From positions 124,001 to 188,000 of the forward strand of contig VZSF01008212.1 of the NCBI GenBank assembly GCA_013398295.1: 64,000 nt of DNA, in the 5' to 3' direction. Made by a program: the position numbers and the translations under genes. Shown in pieces: positions 1-13,194 of this stretch. A model generated the notes under the pieces. That model made no database searches, was not told the DNA's origin, and saw nothing but the letters and a program-made list of their open reading frames with translations. Position 1 is the first letter of the stretch; each line of letters starts with the position of its first letter. Source of the DNA: Chionis minor (taxonomy: Eukaryota; Chordata; Aves; Charadriiformes; Chionididae).

Positions 1-766
1 TAAAACTTGTCCCAGATAAGTTTTTTTGAAGCAGCAAAAGGACATTGAAAGCAGGCCTCAAGACATTCCTTTTAATTACATCCATTTAACTAAGCAGATA
101 TTTTTTCCCAATAAATTAATATAGATGCCTGCTTCTCTGTTGTCTCTGTAGGAAGAGAGTGTTTAGGGATATTAATTAAACCCTTCCCATGCAGTTTGCA
201 TTATTTCCGTTGGAGTAGCTCTTACTTGAAAAACAAAAAGGCTGGTTTTTTAATTGCTAATGTCAGTTTTAAAGAGACTTAGTTTATTGACTGCTTGGGT
301 GGCACAATGTTTCCTCAGACACCTAGAAACTCTAGGCAATAAATATGACTTGTGCCTGTCTAGCTTGCTTTGGACTGCTGTTTTTATTACTAGGTTTTGG
401 GGTTTTTTTCCATTTCAATAAAAGTAATTAAATTTTGTTTTGGGGGTAGCAAATGATACTGTGATCCGATTGTCACATTTGGCTACACATCAGCAACAGT
501 GTCTTTTTATCTAAACTTTTCAGCCCAAAGCTTTTCAGCTCTGCCTTGCCGGCGAGGACGCCAGGATCACACACCCCACACACCCCCGTTTTAGTGACAA
601 AACACAGCTTTCCAAAGGAAGGAAATGGTGTGCCGTTCATAGACATGTGGGTATCTTTACAATGGCCTGTTTCCAGAAGGAATCCTGTTCCTAGAGAGAT
701 GAGCCTGGCAGTCTAGATTACAAACAGAGTGTGACTGAAAATAACTAACTCTGAAAAATATAAACT
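1..766. other. AT-rich noncoding sequence
   Basis: This is unique-looking AT-rich DNA with several T and A runs. I see no repeat family, coding exon or RNA gene. It ends where the base composition changes sharply to GC-rich. Confidence 0.6.
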
Positions 767-1300
767 ATGTGCAGCTGCAGCGTCACTGGATGGGAATACC
801 TCCAGCGCTCATGGGCCTCGGGGCTGGGAGCTCAGCCCCTCTCCGAGGTGGGCTGTGGGCTGAGCAGAAGGCAGGGCAGGAGGTGCTTGGAGGACTGTGG
901 GTGCTGTTCCTGCCTGGAGGGCAGAGAGACAGCGGGTGCCTCCGCTAAGACTTCCACTCTCCAGAAGACGAGGGTGACCTCGTGCCACCTCCTGCCCTGT
1001 CAGCGCTGAGCATGGGCAGAGGGTCTCCTCAGCAGCCCAGCGAGGGACGCGCGGCTGGGCGAGGCGGGGAGCCCTCTGCTACCATAAAAGATGACACTTT
1101 TCATTCTATTTCACTCTGTATCTCCCGCAGCACCAGTGTGCCTCCTGCTGTGAGGACCTGACAGGTCTCCTCCCAGTACTTTGCTCTCATCTCCTGAGGT
1201 GCGGGTGAACATCTCCGTGAAAGGTGGCAAGTGCTCGTGGCTTGACTTGTCCCGTGGGCTGCTGCCTAAAGGGAGCCGGGCATGACAAGCCTGCTGGGAG
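767..1300. other. GC- and CpG-rich patch
   Basis: Base composition shifts from AT-rich to clearly GC-rich. I count about 15 CpG dinucleotides between 767 and 1080, including a CGCGCG at about 1048, whereas the flanks have almost none. A further six or so CpGs occur up to 1300. An 80-codon frame on the plus strand (767-1009) is cysteine-, serine- and glycine-rich but has no recognisable domain, so I do not call it a gene. The patch could be a weak CpG island, an orphan promoter or enhancer, or the relic of a GC-rich insertion. The sequence alone does not decide. Confidence 0.5.
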
Positions 1301-2249
1301 CTGACAACCAGTCTTTTTAGAAAAGGCCTGACATCTAAAATTTTAGCTAAGGATGTAGATTTTCCTTAGTGAAGTGACATGTAGACATGTAGAATCGTTT
1401 GACACATCTGACTGGCATTGGCTGAGTTAGTTATCCTACACAGCAGTGACCTTGAGGGCCAGAGCAAGGAGGAGCACAGCTCCTGTCTTTAACACTAGCC
1501 AAGAGCAACGATCGCAGCAGAGAGCTCAGCAGCCATCTCCACCTTTACTCACAGCTAATGGGGATCTCTGACCCCTCTCAGAGACTAAGCCTAGCAATTA
1601 TGTCATCTGACCATCATAGAAGCAGCGTTCAGCCTGGGAGGCCTGTGAAGCATCCTCATCCAGGAGAGCACCCCAAATAATGGCATATACACTAAGCTTC
1701 CCCAGCCCTTTTCTACAGGAGCTGCTCCTCACCCAGTGCAGAAAATATGCAAGGTTCTTTGGCCCCGAAAGTGTGAGTGAGCGTGGGGTGGGATTAGTCA
1801 GTGCCCAACTGTAAAAAGTCATGGGATGTGCTGGGTCCTGGTTTCTGCTCTAGAGCTGACATTTGAACTTGTAGAAGTAGGAATCATTTTCAATTTGTGG
1901 CTCTGATGCAAATATACACTTAAATCAGGGATGCTGGACTCCCAAAATCAGTAAGACATGGATTTTCAGCCATATGCTTCTATTTTACTAGCAACAGCCT
2001 AAGCGTAAAACACCCTTGCCTTGTATGTCATGTCATTTTTCATCAGCCTCAGTCTCAGGAATCCAATCTTCCCATATATAGACTTAGGTATATATTTGTT
2101 TGGGAATTTAATTCCTGGAGCTGATGTGGAAATGCTCTTTATCGCTGTATGCTGTTTTTTGACTTGCTAGGTGCCTTAGGAATGAGGACATGTAAGGCAT
2201 TACTGTAGGATACTGAGGTATTAGTGGTGAGCATCACTAGCAATAAAGA

Positions 2250-2250
<1 letters not shown>
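1301..2250. other. noncoding sequence, nothing recognised
   Basis: Moderately AT-rich unique DNA. A 74-codon minus-strand frame at 1598-1822 has no family features. Confidence 0.55.

Positions 2251-2278
<28 letters not shown>
2251..2278. repeat. (CA)14 microsatellite
   Basis: An uninterrupted run of 14 CA units. Read on the minus strand it gives a spurious Cys-Val repeat. It is alternating purine-pyrimidine, can form Z-DNA and is probably length-polymorphic. Confidence 0.97.
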
Positions 2279-2280
<2 letters not shown>

Positions 2281-5200
2281 CAAAAAAAGAAAAGCCAAAT
2301 TCTCCCTGCTGCACAATAGGAAATCCTGAGCAAAACACTAATGAAATCAGATGAACCCTTCACTGCAGAAGCGATGAAGTACTGTGTGGAGCCTAGTCTA
2401 ACTGCAGTCTATTCTTATGGTTTAGCACAGTCACCTTTACATTGGGAATTAAATGATGTATGGAGCTTTTATTTGCCTGCTCTGCCTTTTCTCTCCAGCC
2501 ACTGCCTATTGCAGATTGGAAATATGTCACCTTTTCTACTTCTGAGATAGTGTGTACGAAACATTGAGGTTTATAGACACATATATAGGTTATTATATGT
2601 TTTAGTAAAAGTTCTGCCAGCTGTCCCTATATTGAATAAGTAATGATGCTTTGGCTTTGAGAGACTCTGATCCCTGTAGTTTTGCTCCTTCTTTCTCCCT
2701 GCAGTGGATATTAATAGTTGTATAGCATGTAGAGAGCTCAGCTGAAGTGCTACAAAGGAATGTCAATTGTTACATGTGGTAATGGGAAAAGAGTGAGTAA
2801 AACCACACTCAGACAAGAAGTACTCCTCACCATATCTACTAACACTCAGATATTTTCATGAAAATTGTCATGGAATATTTCTGAGTGTTAAATAGGCAGC
2901 AGTATATTTGGTCTGAATAAAGGAGAAGGTGTCTTTCATTCTCCATGAAGTTATAATCATAATCAGCAGCCCAAAATATAAATAAAGGCAAACCTTTTTT
3001 ATTAGGTTTAAAACTATGAATGCCTGCCTGGGTTGATAGCATTAGCGGTTTTTTTCCTTGCTGATTCCATGTAGGATGCCAGCCTGTTGTGCTGTGCATT
3101 ACCAGCAAAAGCATTTCATTAGGTTTTGAAATTAATTTTCTATATTTAATTAATGTAATCTTTGACATCAGCACTAAAACCACTGCAAATATTTCAAATG
3201 TTGAAAGGAGTATAAGCAAACATTTAGCAGGGGCATGTAAGTACTTATAGGTAAAGATCCCCAATACAGATCCCTTTTTACACATTTTACTCAAAAAACC
3301 TCCAAACTGTGGAGGGAGGGAAAAAAAAAAATGATGTTTAAATACACTGGCAAGCATCTTTCTGTGTTAACCATCCCATTGACCTCAGTGACCAAATGAA
3401 GAGCGTCCTTTAAAAGCTAGATCCGAAAATGGCTATTTCTATGGCAAAGCTTTATTTCCCTCCTACTGACATTAACTTGGAATATGGAAACCGTTCAAAA
3501 TCATCCACTGGTTGCTGAAGTGCCCCAAAATAGGGTGCTCTGGCTGACTGACACTTCCTAGGGAGGCAAAGGGATGCACACCTGGAGAGAAGGAGAGCTC
3601 AATGGTATGCCCAGCCACTGTATTGAAATTTGTGAATACCCAAATCAGCTCAGGCACTGTGCTATCTCCTGCTTTCTTCCTTTAGAGCAGATACAACAGC
3701 TATTGCAACCTGCAGGATAGCTCCTCCTCTACCTCTACGCAGCAGCCAGTCCTGTTGTAGCTCACCACTTCCCAAAAAGCCCCCAGTCAAAACATAACTA
3801 AAAAAAGCTCAGCTAATTCATTATAACACTTGATTTGTGAAAAATTGTTTGACCCAGTGATTAGCCAAAGGGCTGGGGGAGAGTGTGCTGGTAAAATTGA
3901 AATGAGAATTATTGGATGACATTAGCATGGCATTCTTGAAAATAAAGAGCAGATTAAGCATCTGTGTCAGAGAAGCATTACAGCCTAAATGGAACTAATG
4001 CCATGAAATACCGCTCATAAATATAAGTGCTGCTTTAGCTGTTGCACTTTTTTTTTCTTCTAATGTAAGAATGTTATGTAAGGCAGTACACAACTTTACT
4101 CAGGATGATCATTTGTGTCATGCTCGTATATGACTTTGACAGAGACACAATCCCTTACAAGAAAATACTGCCAGCAACCAATAAAGATCCCTGCATTGAA
4201 ACACATGTGATTGCATTAGATGGGAAAACAGAAACACAGCTCCCACAGGGAATTTTCTGCTCTGACGCCTGCCCACACAGACATCAATGGGGGAGCAGGT
4301 TGCTGTGGAAATGAGCGCATCCTCACAACAACGGCCAGTTGGTGAAGTATTCTCTCGGAGCCCAGCCGGGGAAGCAGCTGACAGCTGGTCATCGGCGCAG
4401 GAAAATGCAAGAGTCTGGGCTTCAGGAGGAGGGGACATGTGCCACCACCTCGCCTGCCTCAAGAGTCCAGCACCCCTGAGCACCCCATTAGCCACATCTG
4501 CTCTTGTTGCAACAGAGACAGAAACCCAGAAGGCATAAAATGTGCTTTTCCCACACACCGACATTTCTAGTGGTGGTGGTGCTGGTGCTGGTGGAAATGA
4601 AGCATTCTCCACTTCATCATTGACCTCAGAAACCCAATGATAAACGACCATGCAAACTCCAGTTTCTGTTGCTAACAGTCAGGATTCGCCTTAGCAAGAC
4701 TTGGTGTGTGAAGTGTGTTTCCAGTATCAACATAATTGGCAAAGCAGTGGAAAAAGAACAGGAAGCTGAGCAACCGCGCACAAAGAAAGCACAACAAAAT
4801 GTGGCTTTTCCAGTAGAAAGAGATGGAGATGACTCTCCTGCCTACTTACAGTTTCTTTTCTCTGTTTTGAAACTTTGAAACAGTTTCTTGTTTCAGTGCT
4901 AACTACCACAGAAATGTTCAATTTGATAAAATTCCCAACATGAAAGTGCACGTACCCTTAGCCTTTTCAGTAGGGCTGAGCGGACAACACCACAAGTGAA
5001 ACCAAAATTACAAGTGGTTCCTGTACCTGAAGTACTTCAAAACCTCCAGAAAACAATGTAAAGTGCACACATAAGAGAAATCACAGTCATTTATTTTAAA
5101 AATCCTTATTCTTAAACTTGAATTTTAACAGGGGCCCTCTAGCTCCTTATAAGGAGAGGTCAAACTCTGTCATTATACAGGTATTACACAAATGACCTCC

Positions 5201-7220
5201 TAAAACCAAGTCAGTACAGCCTCAGCCCAGTGATATCACAGACACCCTGCACCACGTACACAGCTAGCTCGTGTCTGAGTTGAAACATGGGCAAAGGAAG
5301 GTCCTATCTTACCACAGAGCAGCTGTAACCAAGTCCTTCATAGGTATAAGATTTCTACTGCAAAGCCTGAGCTTGCCAGTGCTCAAGTTTATCTTCTCTC
5401 CTCTGCTTTTATGGGGACAACACTACAAACTGAGAAGTACAACCTTATTTCTGGAGTGCCAACGAGAGGTCCCAGACTTTAGAGGTTTTATTTTCTTTGT
5501 AATAGGTGAGCAAGCCAAAGTGGGAGTATGGGCAGGTTAATACCCACAAGAGAAATGTGGATAGAAACACCAGGAGAAAGCAGTGCCCGATTCAGTATCG
5601 GACTCAAAAATCCAAGTGCAATTTGAACAGCAACAGCAAATCTAAGCATTCTGCCTTTCCATCCTTGCCATGTGCCAGAAAGCAATGCGATCTCTGTACA
5701 GGGCAACAGCCCTGGGAGGAATCCTGAAGTACTGGCTGCAAACAGCCAGGCTTTCAGGACTCATTAGCAATGTATTTTATTGTTAATAACTCAAGCAACT
5801 GTGTTTCCAAACATTGTCGTCCAAGGGTTAGTCTTTTATCTCAACAGACAAGAAAGAGAACTGGTCTTTCCTTGTAAGATTTTCCTGGTATTGAGCATAT
5901 ACTGACCAGCAAATGTCACTTTATTTCCACTGCTCTCAAATGAAATTCAAAACTCAATGTTGCCAATTTAATTTTGTCAGAAACACTAATTGGATCCCAG
6001 ATACACTAGTTAATACTTGAATGGGGATCCATCTTGCAGCCATGGGTATTGCAGAGGTTGTTTCCAAACAGTGGTCAATAATCAGACTACAAAAACTAAA
6101 TGGAGAGATGGACTTCTTATGCTCCAGGACTGCTGCACTGATGGCAAATGGGAATTAGAAAATGTAATCCTCTTTCTCATTTCAATGGAACTGAAAGTGA
6201 GATAATGCATCTGGCATATAGATTAGTAAGAAATAGGGCAAAGAAAATGCTGGATTCATTTATGGACTTACAGATAGCTAAGTAAATTTCTAAATTAGTC
6301 AGTTTACCATAAAATAGAATCTCTCATTTTAGTTAAATAGAACACAAGGGAAGAAATTTATCTGGGAGGAATTCAGCATAAGCTCCTGAATTCTGTAAAA
6401 GCTTCTGTTAAAGAAAAAAAATAGAGTAAAATGAACTTTAAGTCTCCTAATTTAAAATACATTAATAAAAATTATACTTACTTGGTTACATATTGTAATC
6501 AAATCCTTTCATTTTTTGACAGAGGGGCCAGCCATCACATCAAAAGTCTTTTTTTTCTCTGCATACAAATGAAGCAGCGTTGCATTTATTTTCTTCTGTC
6601 CATTTAATTTCTGACTTTTTTTCCCTTTTTATTTCCCTTTTTTTTTCCCCCTAAGGCTGCCAAAAGTGTTATGAATTAGTTTCTCATTTTTTAATGCTAT
6701 GTTAAACAAATATATGATATATATAACTCCATTTCTTTGTTCTTCCTAGTTGGTTACTCGTGGAAGGAAAACACCAAAATACAACTCTGTTGACTCCCAG
6801 TCTGGCATTATTTGGTTTTCTGATGGAAACCTTGGAATTGTATCTTAAAATACTTTCAAAAAAATGCCTAGCAGTATACCAAGCCAAATTCATATTCATC
6901 ATAAGCTCACACTATGGATGAATATGACCATCAGTTACATTGCCAACTTCAAATGAGATGTGGTCATCCAGACAGCTGAGGCTCTGTACCAAGAATTTGG
7001 CAAGAAAAAAATCTATAAAATTCTCTTTAGAAATTATCAGCCTGAACTAATGTAGAGTCATAATACAAAGCATCTGGTAAAAGTGTCCTTGTGCGTATCC
7101 ACATCTTTTTGTCCCTGGTGATTCCAAACTTTTTTTTTTTTCTACACGATATGATCCTAATAGTATACTTGACTAAATATTAGCCTGGAAAAATTGTAGC
7201 TGGGCTTTGAAGGTCAGTAT
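2279..7220. other. AT-rich noncoding stretch
   Basis: No repeat family or exon recognised. The longest frames are on the minus strand: 172 codons at 2839-3357, which is a lysine- and phenylalanine-rich translation of AT-rich DNA, and 177 codons at 4118-4651. The second overlaps plus-strand frames at 4105-4314 and 4287-4538. None shows a domain, signal peptide or consistent reading, and a short GGT/GCT run near 4569-4594 explains the Pro/Ala stretch. The piece at about 3830-4060 is unique and free of low-complexity sequence. A T/C-rich tract lies at about 6597-6652. Confidence 0.5.
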
Positions 7221-7510
7221 GACTGTTTTCTCCCCGTACATCAGCTCCAGTAATACAGGTCACATAAGGCTAAATGCTGATGTCAGAGGTCTGGGCAGGC
7301 GGATTGTTTTCCTTTTCTGCCTTGAGTAATACCTGTGCATTTTGATTGCCCTCGGTGGATTTGCTCACATCTAACACTCGTCCAGGAACTGGGCTACAGG
7401 AAACAATCTGCTGATGAGGTGTGAGCAGGGGTGCAATCCAGCTCGCTCGCTTTTACTGCCTCGGCAAATTGTGCTGCCTGGAGTGAATGGATTATTACAG
7501 ACCCATCCTA
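7221..7510. promoter_or_regulatory. candidate conserved noncoding (enhancer-like) block
   Basis: A compact block, more GC-balanced than its flanks, with no low-complexity sequence, no repeat signature and no open frame of note. It holds several transcription-factor-like words: ACAGGTCACATAAGG at about 7255, TGCTGATGTCAG at about 7277, GATTGTTTT at about 7303, and TGAATGGATTATTACAG at about 7482. This texture is typical of conserved noncoding elements in gene deserts. The call is by texture only; no alignment was possible. Confidence 0.25.
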
Positions 7511-10500
7511 CTTAACCATATGTATTAATACACAGATGAACTAAACAGGGAACCAAATCTATTGAATAAGACAGGGTCATTTTTACACAAGACCTTACCA
7601 TGATCCAGCCCTACTTAAAACAATAAAAGTGACAGGAAAAGCATTATATGCTGTTAATAAGGTTTTCAGACAAGCAGAAGTAACTGGAATGTCCTGATGA
7701 TCTGATTCATAAAATTCACCGCTTGTGTCTGTAAAGTCTAATAAATGTGTGGAACTATAAATTCTCCTTTTATATCTATTCACTTTTATTATAAGCAGAC
7801 ATTTCAGGCTGAGTATTTCATGGTGATTATATATTGCAGTTCTCAGGTGGCTGAAGTCATGGGGCTACTAGTGTCATGTGTTTTAAAACTTCCAGGTTTG
7901 CTACAACTAGCTTGTAATAAAAGGCCTGTTACTTAGTCGAACAATATGAGGCACAGAAGATACGACGAGCTGAGCACCCCAGATTCCCACACATACTGCC
8001 CAGTAGATGCTAAGCTTTTTGCACCATTGGGTTCACTGGTAGGCAACAGCTGAAATACATGTGCATCAATGTAGAATTTGGTCTTGTTATAAAACAAAAG
8101 TTTTCATCTGTTCTTCTCCTTCCGCTACAAAAAAAGCATGAGAAGGACACAATCACAATGTAAATGTATTGCATGATATTTGCCCTCACGCACTCCTTTC
8201 AGCTCTACTGTAACACATTTTTCTAACCACAGTCATTAGTGGACACAAACACTCTCAGTCCTTCTTGTTATTACCACTAGCTGTGATTAAGCTTGGGGTG
8301 TAGCAGGCCTTTTTGTGATTGCGATAGATTGTTCATCTCAGGCAATTTGGCTTTTATCTCAAGGTTATTTCATGGTTGCTGTGACTGAGCTATTACAGAC
8401 ATGCTGATGAGTTTTAGTTATTCTTCCTAGCATATGAAGCATAGCATCATTCATTCCAGCTCCCCCAAACAAAATCAAAACATCAGTTTGTGCAGAAAAG
8501 TTAAAATTTGTAATTGCTATAATGGAAACGCCCCTCACTCCTATTGTTTTATGGAACGACTTTCAAAAGCTCTTGCTAAATCTTGAGAGTGAAAAAAACC
8601 CCAGAGCTTTCAGTTTTGACTCAAATTCACATCCAATGAAACCAAAGAACTCGTATGTAAACACTTACATCAGTGATTTATGCTCTCCCTGTTTGTTCTC
8701 ACCATCGCATCAAGTCTGAAACCTCAAAGGACCACTAAACCAGCTGGTGTACTTCCTACATATCTGTGGCCAATGTACAACAAGCACTTACCCCTCAAGT
8801 GAGCCCAGTCACATTAGTCCATCCAAATTCTGTAATGCTTACCACTAAACCACGTTTTCTCCTAGGTATTCCATCTTAACATGAAGTCTTTTTGCTAATT
8901 GAAGGATACAGTGCACTTTGAAGGCATTTCACGCCTCATGAGTATGGTGATAGAGACCATCAATGCAACTCCTTCTGAACTGGTATGTCCATTGTGTGGA
9001 AAAGCATCATGTAGAGAAACTACACTGCCAAAGCCATACTGCTCTACCAGATCCTGTTGCTGGTGAGAAGGCTTCCCCACAGTGGAGCAGCTGTGCCTCA
9101 GCAACCCCATGTACTGTCCCCAGCATCACCCTAAACATACAGATTTCCAACTAGAGTTGGAAAGCAGAGCTCTTGTATAGGGAAATCCAGGCGACGCTAT
9201 AGCCTATGCTGAATGTCTGGGGGACTGCCACAGCATGCCTATTCAGACCTGAGGGCAGACCAAATTCAGGGCAGAAGCCAAGCCACCGCAGCACTCTTTA
9301 CCCCAGGGATGTGCGAGGTCAGTGCTTTACCTGCAAAAATCCCAGCACAGAGCGTCTTGCTCAGCAGTGTCTTTTTGCGAGTTTATAGAACAAGTGCAAT
9401 GGAATAAAATTATTTCAGACAAAAATTTTCATATAAATACTATATCAAAGTTACTACTTAACCAAGTAATTTTCTGCTATCACTGGTTTATACTCTAAGA
9501 AACTGAATTGGCATGAAAATTCCACATCAGATGCAAGACAGGTCTTGTGTTCCCATGACTGCTAGTTGCTGGCATATCTCAGCTAGCAAAGAGGAGATTT
9601 ACAGTAATCCTTATCAACAGCACATCTTAACTCTGCAAGTGCAATTAATTACAACTTACAGAAGAAATCTTGACTGTTGCATTTTGATTTTTAAGGTTTT
9701 CTATTCTTTTGTTTGAGCCTACTGTGTCTTTTCCAATTTTTGTAGTTGTAAGTGTCAAGACTATGAAGAACACTGGGTATGATACAGGGAAGCAGTGGGA
9801 AGTGGGATGGAAGAAGTTTATTGATTTACTAATGACACATAATTACCCAGCAAACGTGCAGTTATCCTGAACTACACATTCAGGATACCGTATCAGCAAT
9901 GCAACGGGCAAACAACAACATCAGACACATACGAAATGTTAATGAACACCAAATTTCTAACACCTTTCTACAGCTTATCCTCAAGGTGTGAGTCCCTCCC
10001 TTTTCCACCCTGTGCTGTCCCTGCATCTTTTCAAGATGACTCCTTTTTCATCTGGACAATCTCTTCATAATGCCCAGGTTACTGTTTGGACAGGATAAGG
10101 GAGCCTTAAGCAAACATTGTCATTGTTAGTTTCCTGTTTGCGTTACCAGTTTTGGAGCAAACATCCTCTCAGAACAGACAGGTTTTGGTATTCTTTTCAC
10201 ATACAAGGTTTACATTCACAGACCCACCAAATCATCTGCTGTCATATGGGCCATATTACCAAGAGGAGGTAGTGCAGATTTTCTGACACTGGTATGTTGT
10301 TGTTGTTATTAGTATTATTCTGCCTGCTGTGTATACCTATGTAGTTCTTGTTCCCCTGAGAACCAAAACCCTTTAAAGAGTTAAAACTGAAGCCCTAAAA
10401 ATATTCAATTTAGCTTGATGCTCCTCATCTTGGGGAGACAAGAAAGGATGCTAGGCACTGAGATTACAAGTTGTCGTCCCAGGTCACATCAGAATCAGTG

Positions 10501-13146
10501 CTAAAATCAGAAAATGGATGGTAGTCCCTAAATCTCATTCTAAGAGGCCAGTAATGCAATAATCCTTTCTCCCATCACTCTCCTGTGCTATGAATGTAAT
10601 GGGTTTATGTTGCATAAATGTATGTAAATAAATTTCGTAGCCAAATATGATGCTGCAATTAATTTTTTATTTGGTTGGAAAAACAGGAAAATTCACTTCC
10701 TAAATTAGCCTGTAATGCATGTTACATATCTCATGCACCTCATGTAACTATTGTTATTTACATTAGGATCAACCTCCGTTATTTTGTACAGAGCCAGTTA
10801 CCAACCCCATGGCAGTATTACTAATTGCAATATGGATGACTTCTGACTTGGTACAGGAAAAATAGAAGGCAACTGGCCTGTGAAACTTCCTGATGAAGGA
10901 AAGCTTATCACTGTTGCTAGATGACCAGTTATATCTCCAGCCAGAAGCTGTTAAAGCTCCTAGAGCCATAAGAGTCTTCATTACATATTTTTGTATTTTC
11001 CCAAAATTGCGTTTAATGTCTTGGTGCCATATTGTGGAAAAATCAGCTACAGGATGAAATCAAAACTTGAGCTAGTAATTTAAAAAAATTAAATCAAAAT
11101 TTATCCTAGTTATAAAAACTTTGTATATGTTGTTTAGATATGTTATATATTAAGCTACAGCTGCCAAAGCAAGGCGGTCTTGAGCATTACACTGATAAAA
11201 TGAAGGTTAGTACTAATTTAAGGTGGTTGGGTTTTTTCCAGTTAACTACATATGTATAATAGAACAAGAGTTGCCCTATTATCTTACATAGACTTTAGTA
11301 TGTCTCCTTTTCTGCTTTTCTTTATGCTGTTTTCAGAATTCTATATAAACATCAGGGCAATGTAAAATAGCGTATCACTCTTAACCTTCCATTTCAGATA
11401 AAATTGGAGATTTCACGTCATGGACACTATAAAATGATGATTCATTGAAATTCAATCATACGTATGTTGTAACACTGATTTTTTTATAGCTTTCTGCAGG
11501 CTTCTGCTAGAAGATTTATAGCGTGTGCTATACTATTTTCCAGTCCTTCAATGTTGTAATGTTAAAAAGTTTCTGACCTTTAAAGAGCCAAATTTGAGGG
11601 GTTTATTGACACTTTGTCATTCTAGCTCATCATTGTTCCTATACTCATCACTATTCTTCTTCTGGAAATACCTACATGAGTGTGAAAATGGTAGCCAAGG
11701 TTATTTTATTTCCAAATGTCCTTCACACACATATTTATAACTCTGCCAGAATGTCAGGGGGTTTTCTTTGCACTACAGAGTTGTTCCTTTCTTCTCCCTC
11801 TGGTTCTCCACACATTCATGCATCCTGATGTATGCTGTTTCCAGAGAAGTCCAGGAAGTGCGGTCAGTCCCTTCTTGCCCAGAAAGCAAAATCAGACTGT
11901 GTGGGTAATGATCTGAAATGTGCACACACTTAGCTCCTGGAGTTTTGTTTATAGCCTGTCCAGATTATACACTGCTATTATCTTCCGATTAATGTGATTG
12001 CTGATAGCACAGGTATAGCTTGGTGTAAATGTCTGTTACAGCCAAACGCCTGATGATTTAGGACGTAATTAAGAACTGTGTACACCTCAGAAGAAGAAAA
12101 TAGCAGAAAATAAATCAGTGTAATGTTCAAATCAGCTGTTCCTCACCTTTAGTAGCCCCTGGGCAACAAGCTAGAGTAGACAGACAGATGCAGGCAACAT
12201 CATGTCACATCCTCCCTATCAAAATGGTCTATAATAAGGGCAACTTCCTACAGCTTAGTCATGGTGGCAAACTTTATTGAGCAATACGTTATATATTACC
12301 TATGATGTCTGACTAAGGCCACTGCTTCAGACACAAATAGACAAAGTCTTTTCAATTTTAGTCATACTTGGGGCAAACTAAAAAAGTATTTGCTTAACTA
12401 GAGTGTTTGTACTCTCTTAAAAACCAAAAAAGACTTGAACGCAGCCTGAAGAAAATGACTGCCAGAAATAGTATGACCTCAATTTGTGCACAGGTGGACT
12501 AAATGATACTGAGTACTCAATTTTGATACAGTTGTAGAACAAACCTTTTCTAACAGGCAATGGAAAACTTTCCAATGGCAGCATGTTGACTAGCGCCAGT
12601 CAGAGCTCACATTTTCTTTAGAATTAGTGAATCTGAGCCTGCATTAAACATCAAGGTGAAACTTCAATATTTCCTATTACACATAAAACTCACCACTTCT
12701 CTGTAGTATTTTCCAGCATTCTCCCATAAAAGATTTTTTGCCATTCATAAATATGCCTTCCAGTTTTGCCAAATAAAAAAGTATTTGAGGAGCCTGTTTT
12801 TCTCTCCTCCTGCAATGTAATTGCATTAGTGGCATTTAAAATCTTTGGGAAGCCTTTAGATTTAGATCAAAATATTTTTATTCAACTACTCAACTTATAT
12901 TCCTCTTAAATACTTAATTCATTTGAATATTTATTTCAACCAAAAGAACACATTACATAGAGTACTGTGGTTTACCTGCTAAAAAGCAGTGGTGGTGGGC
13001 TTTCTTATTGGAATAAAAACCATTTCTTTAATGGATGCATTATGAAGGCTGGTAGAGAAAAACTGATACCTAATTGTAAATTATTTACTCTCAGTACCTA
13101 CTTTAACGGGAAGTCTGAAATATCTATTACTCAAACCCAAAGATTT
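7511..13146. other. AT-rich noncoding stretch
   Basis: No gene or repeat family recognised. All frames are short (about 60-70 codons) and featureless. A small perfect inverted repeat, TTCCAACT-AG-AGTTGGAA, sits at 9145-9162. Homeodomain-like AT words cluster at about 10600-10780, where ATAAATGTATGTAAATAAAT is followed by GCAATTAATTTTTTATTTGG. Confidence 0.5.
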
Positions 13147-13194
13147 TATTATATATATTTATACATATACATACATACATACATATATATATAA
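13147..13194. repeat. TA / TACA microsatellite
   Basis: An impure tract of TATA, then about four ATAC units, then TATATATA. It produces a Tyr/Ile-rich spurious translation. AT-rich and probably variable in length. Confidence 0.9.

Noticed and set aside
2839..3357. 172-codon minus-strand open frame
   Set aside because: Translation looks like AT-rich random sequence (Phe, Lys, Leu-rich), no motif, no splice or promoter context.
4118..4651. 177-codon minus-strand open frame
   Set aside because: No domain, Pro/Ala run explained by a GGT/GCT repeat, and overlapping plus-strand frames of similar quality.
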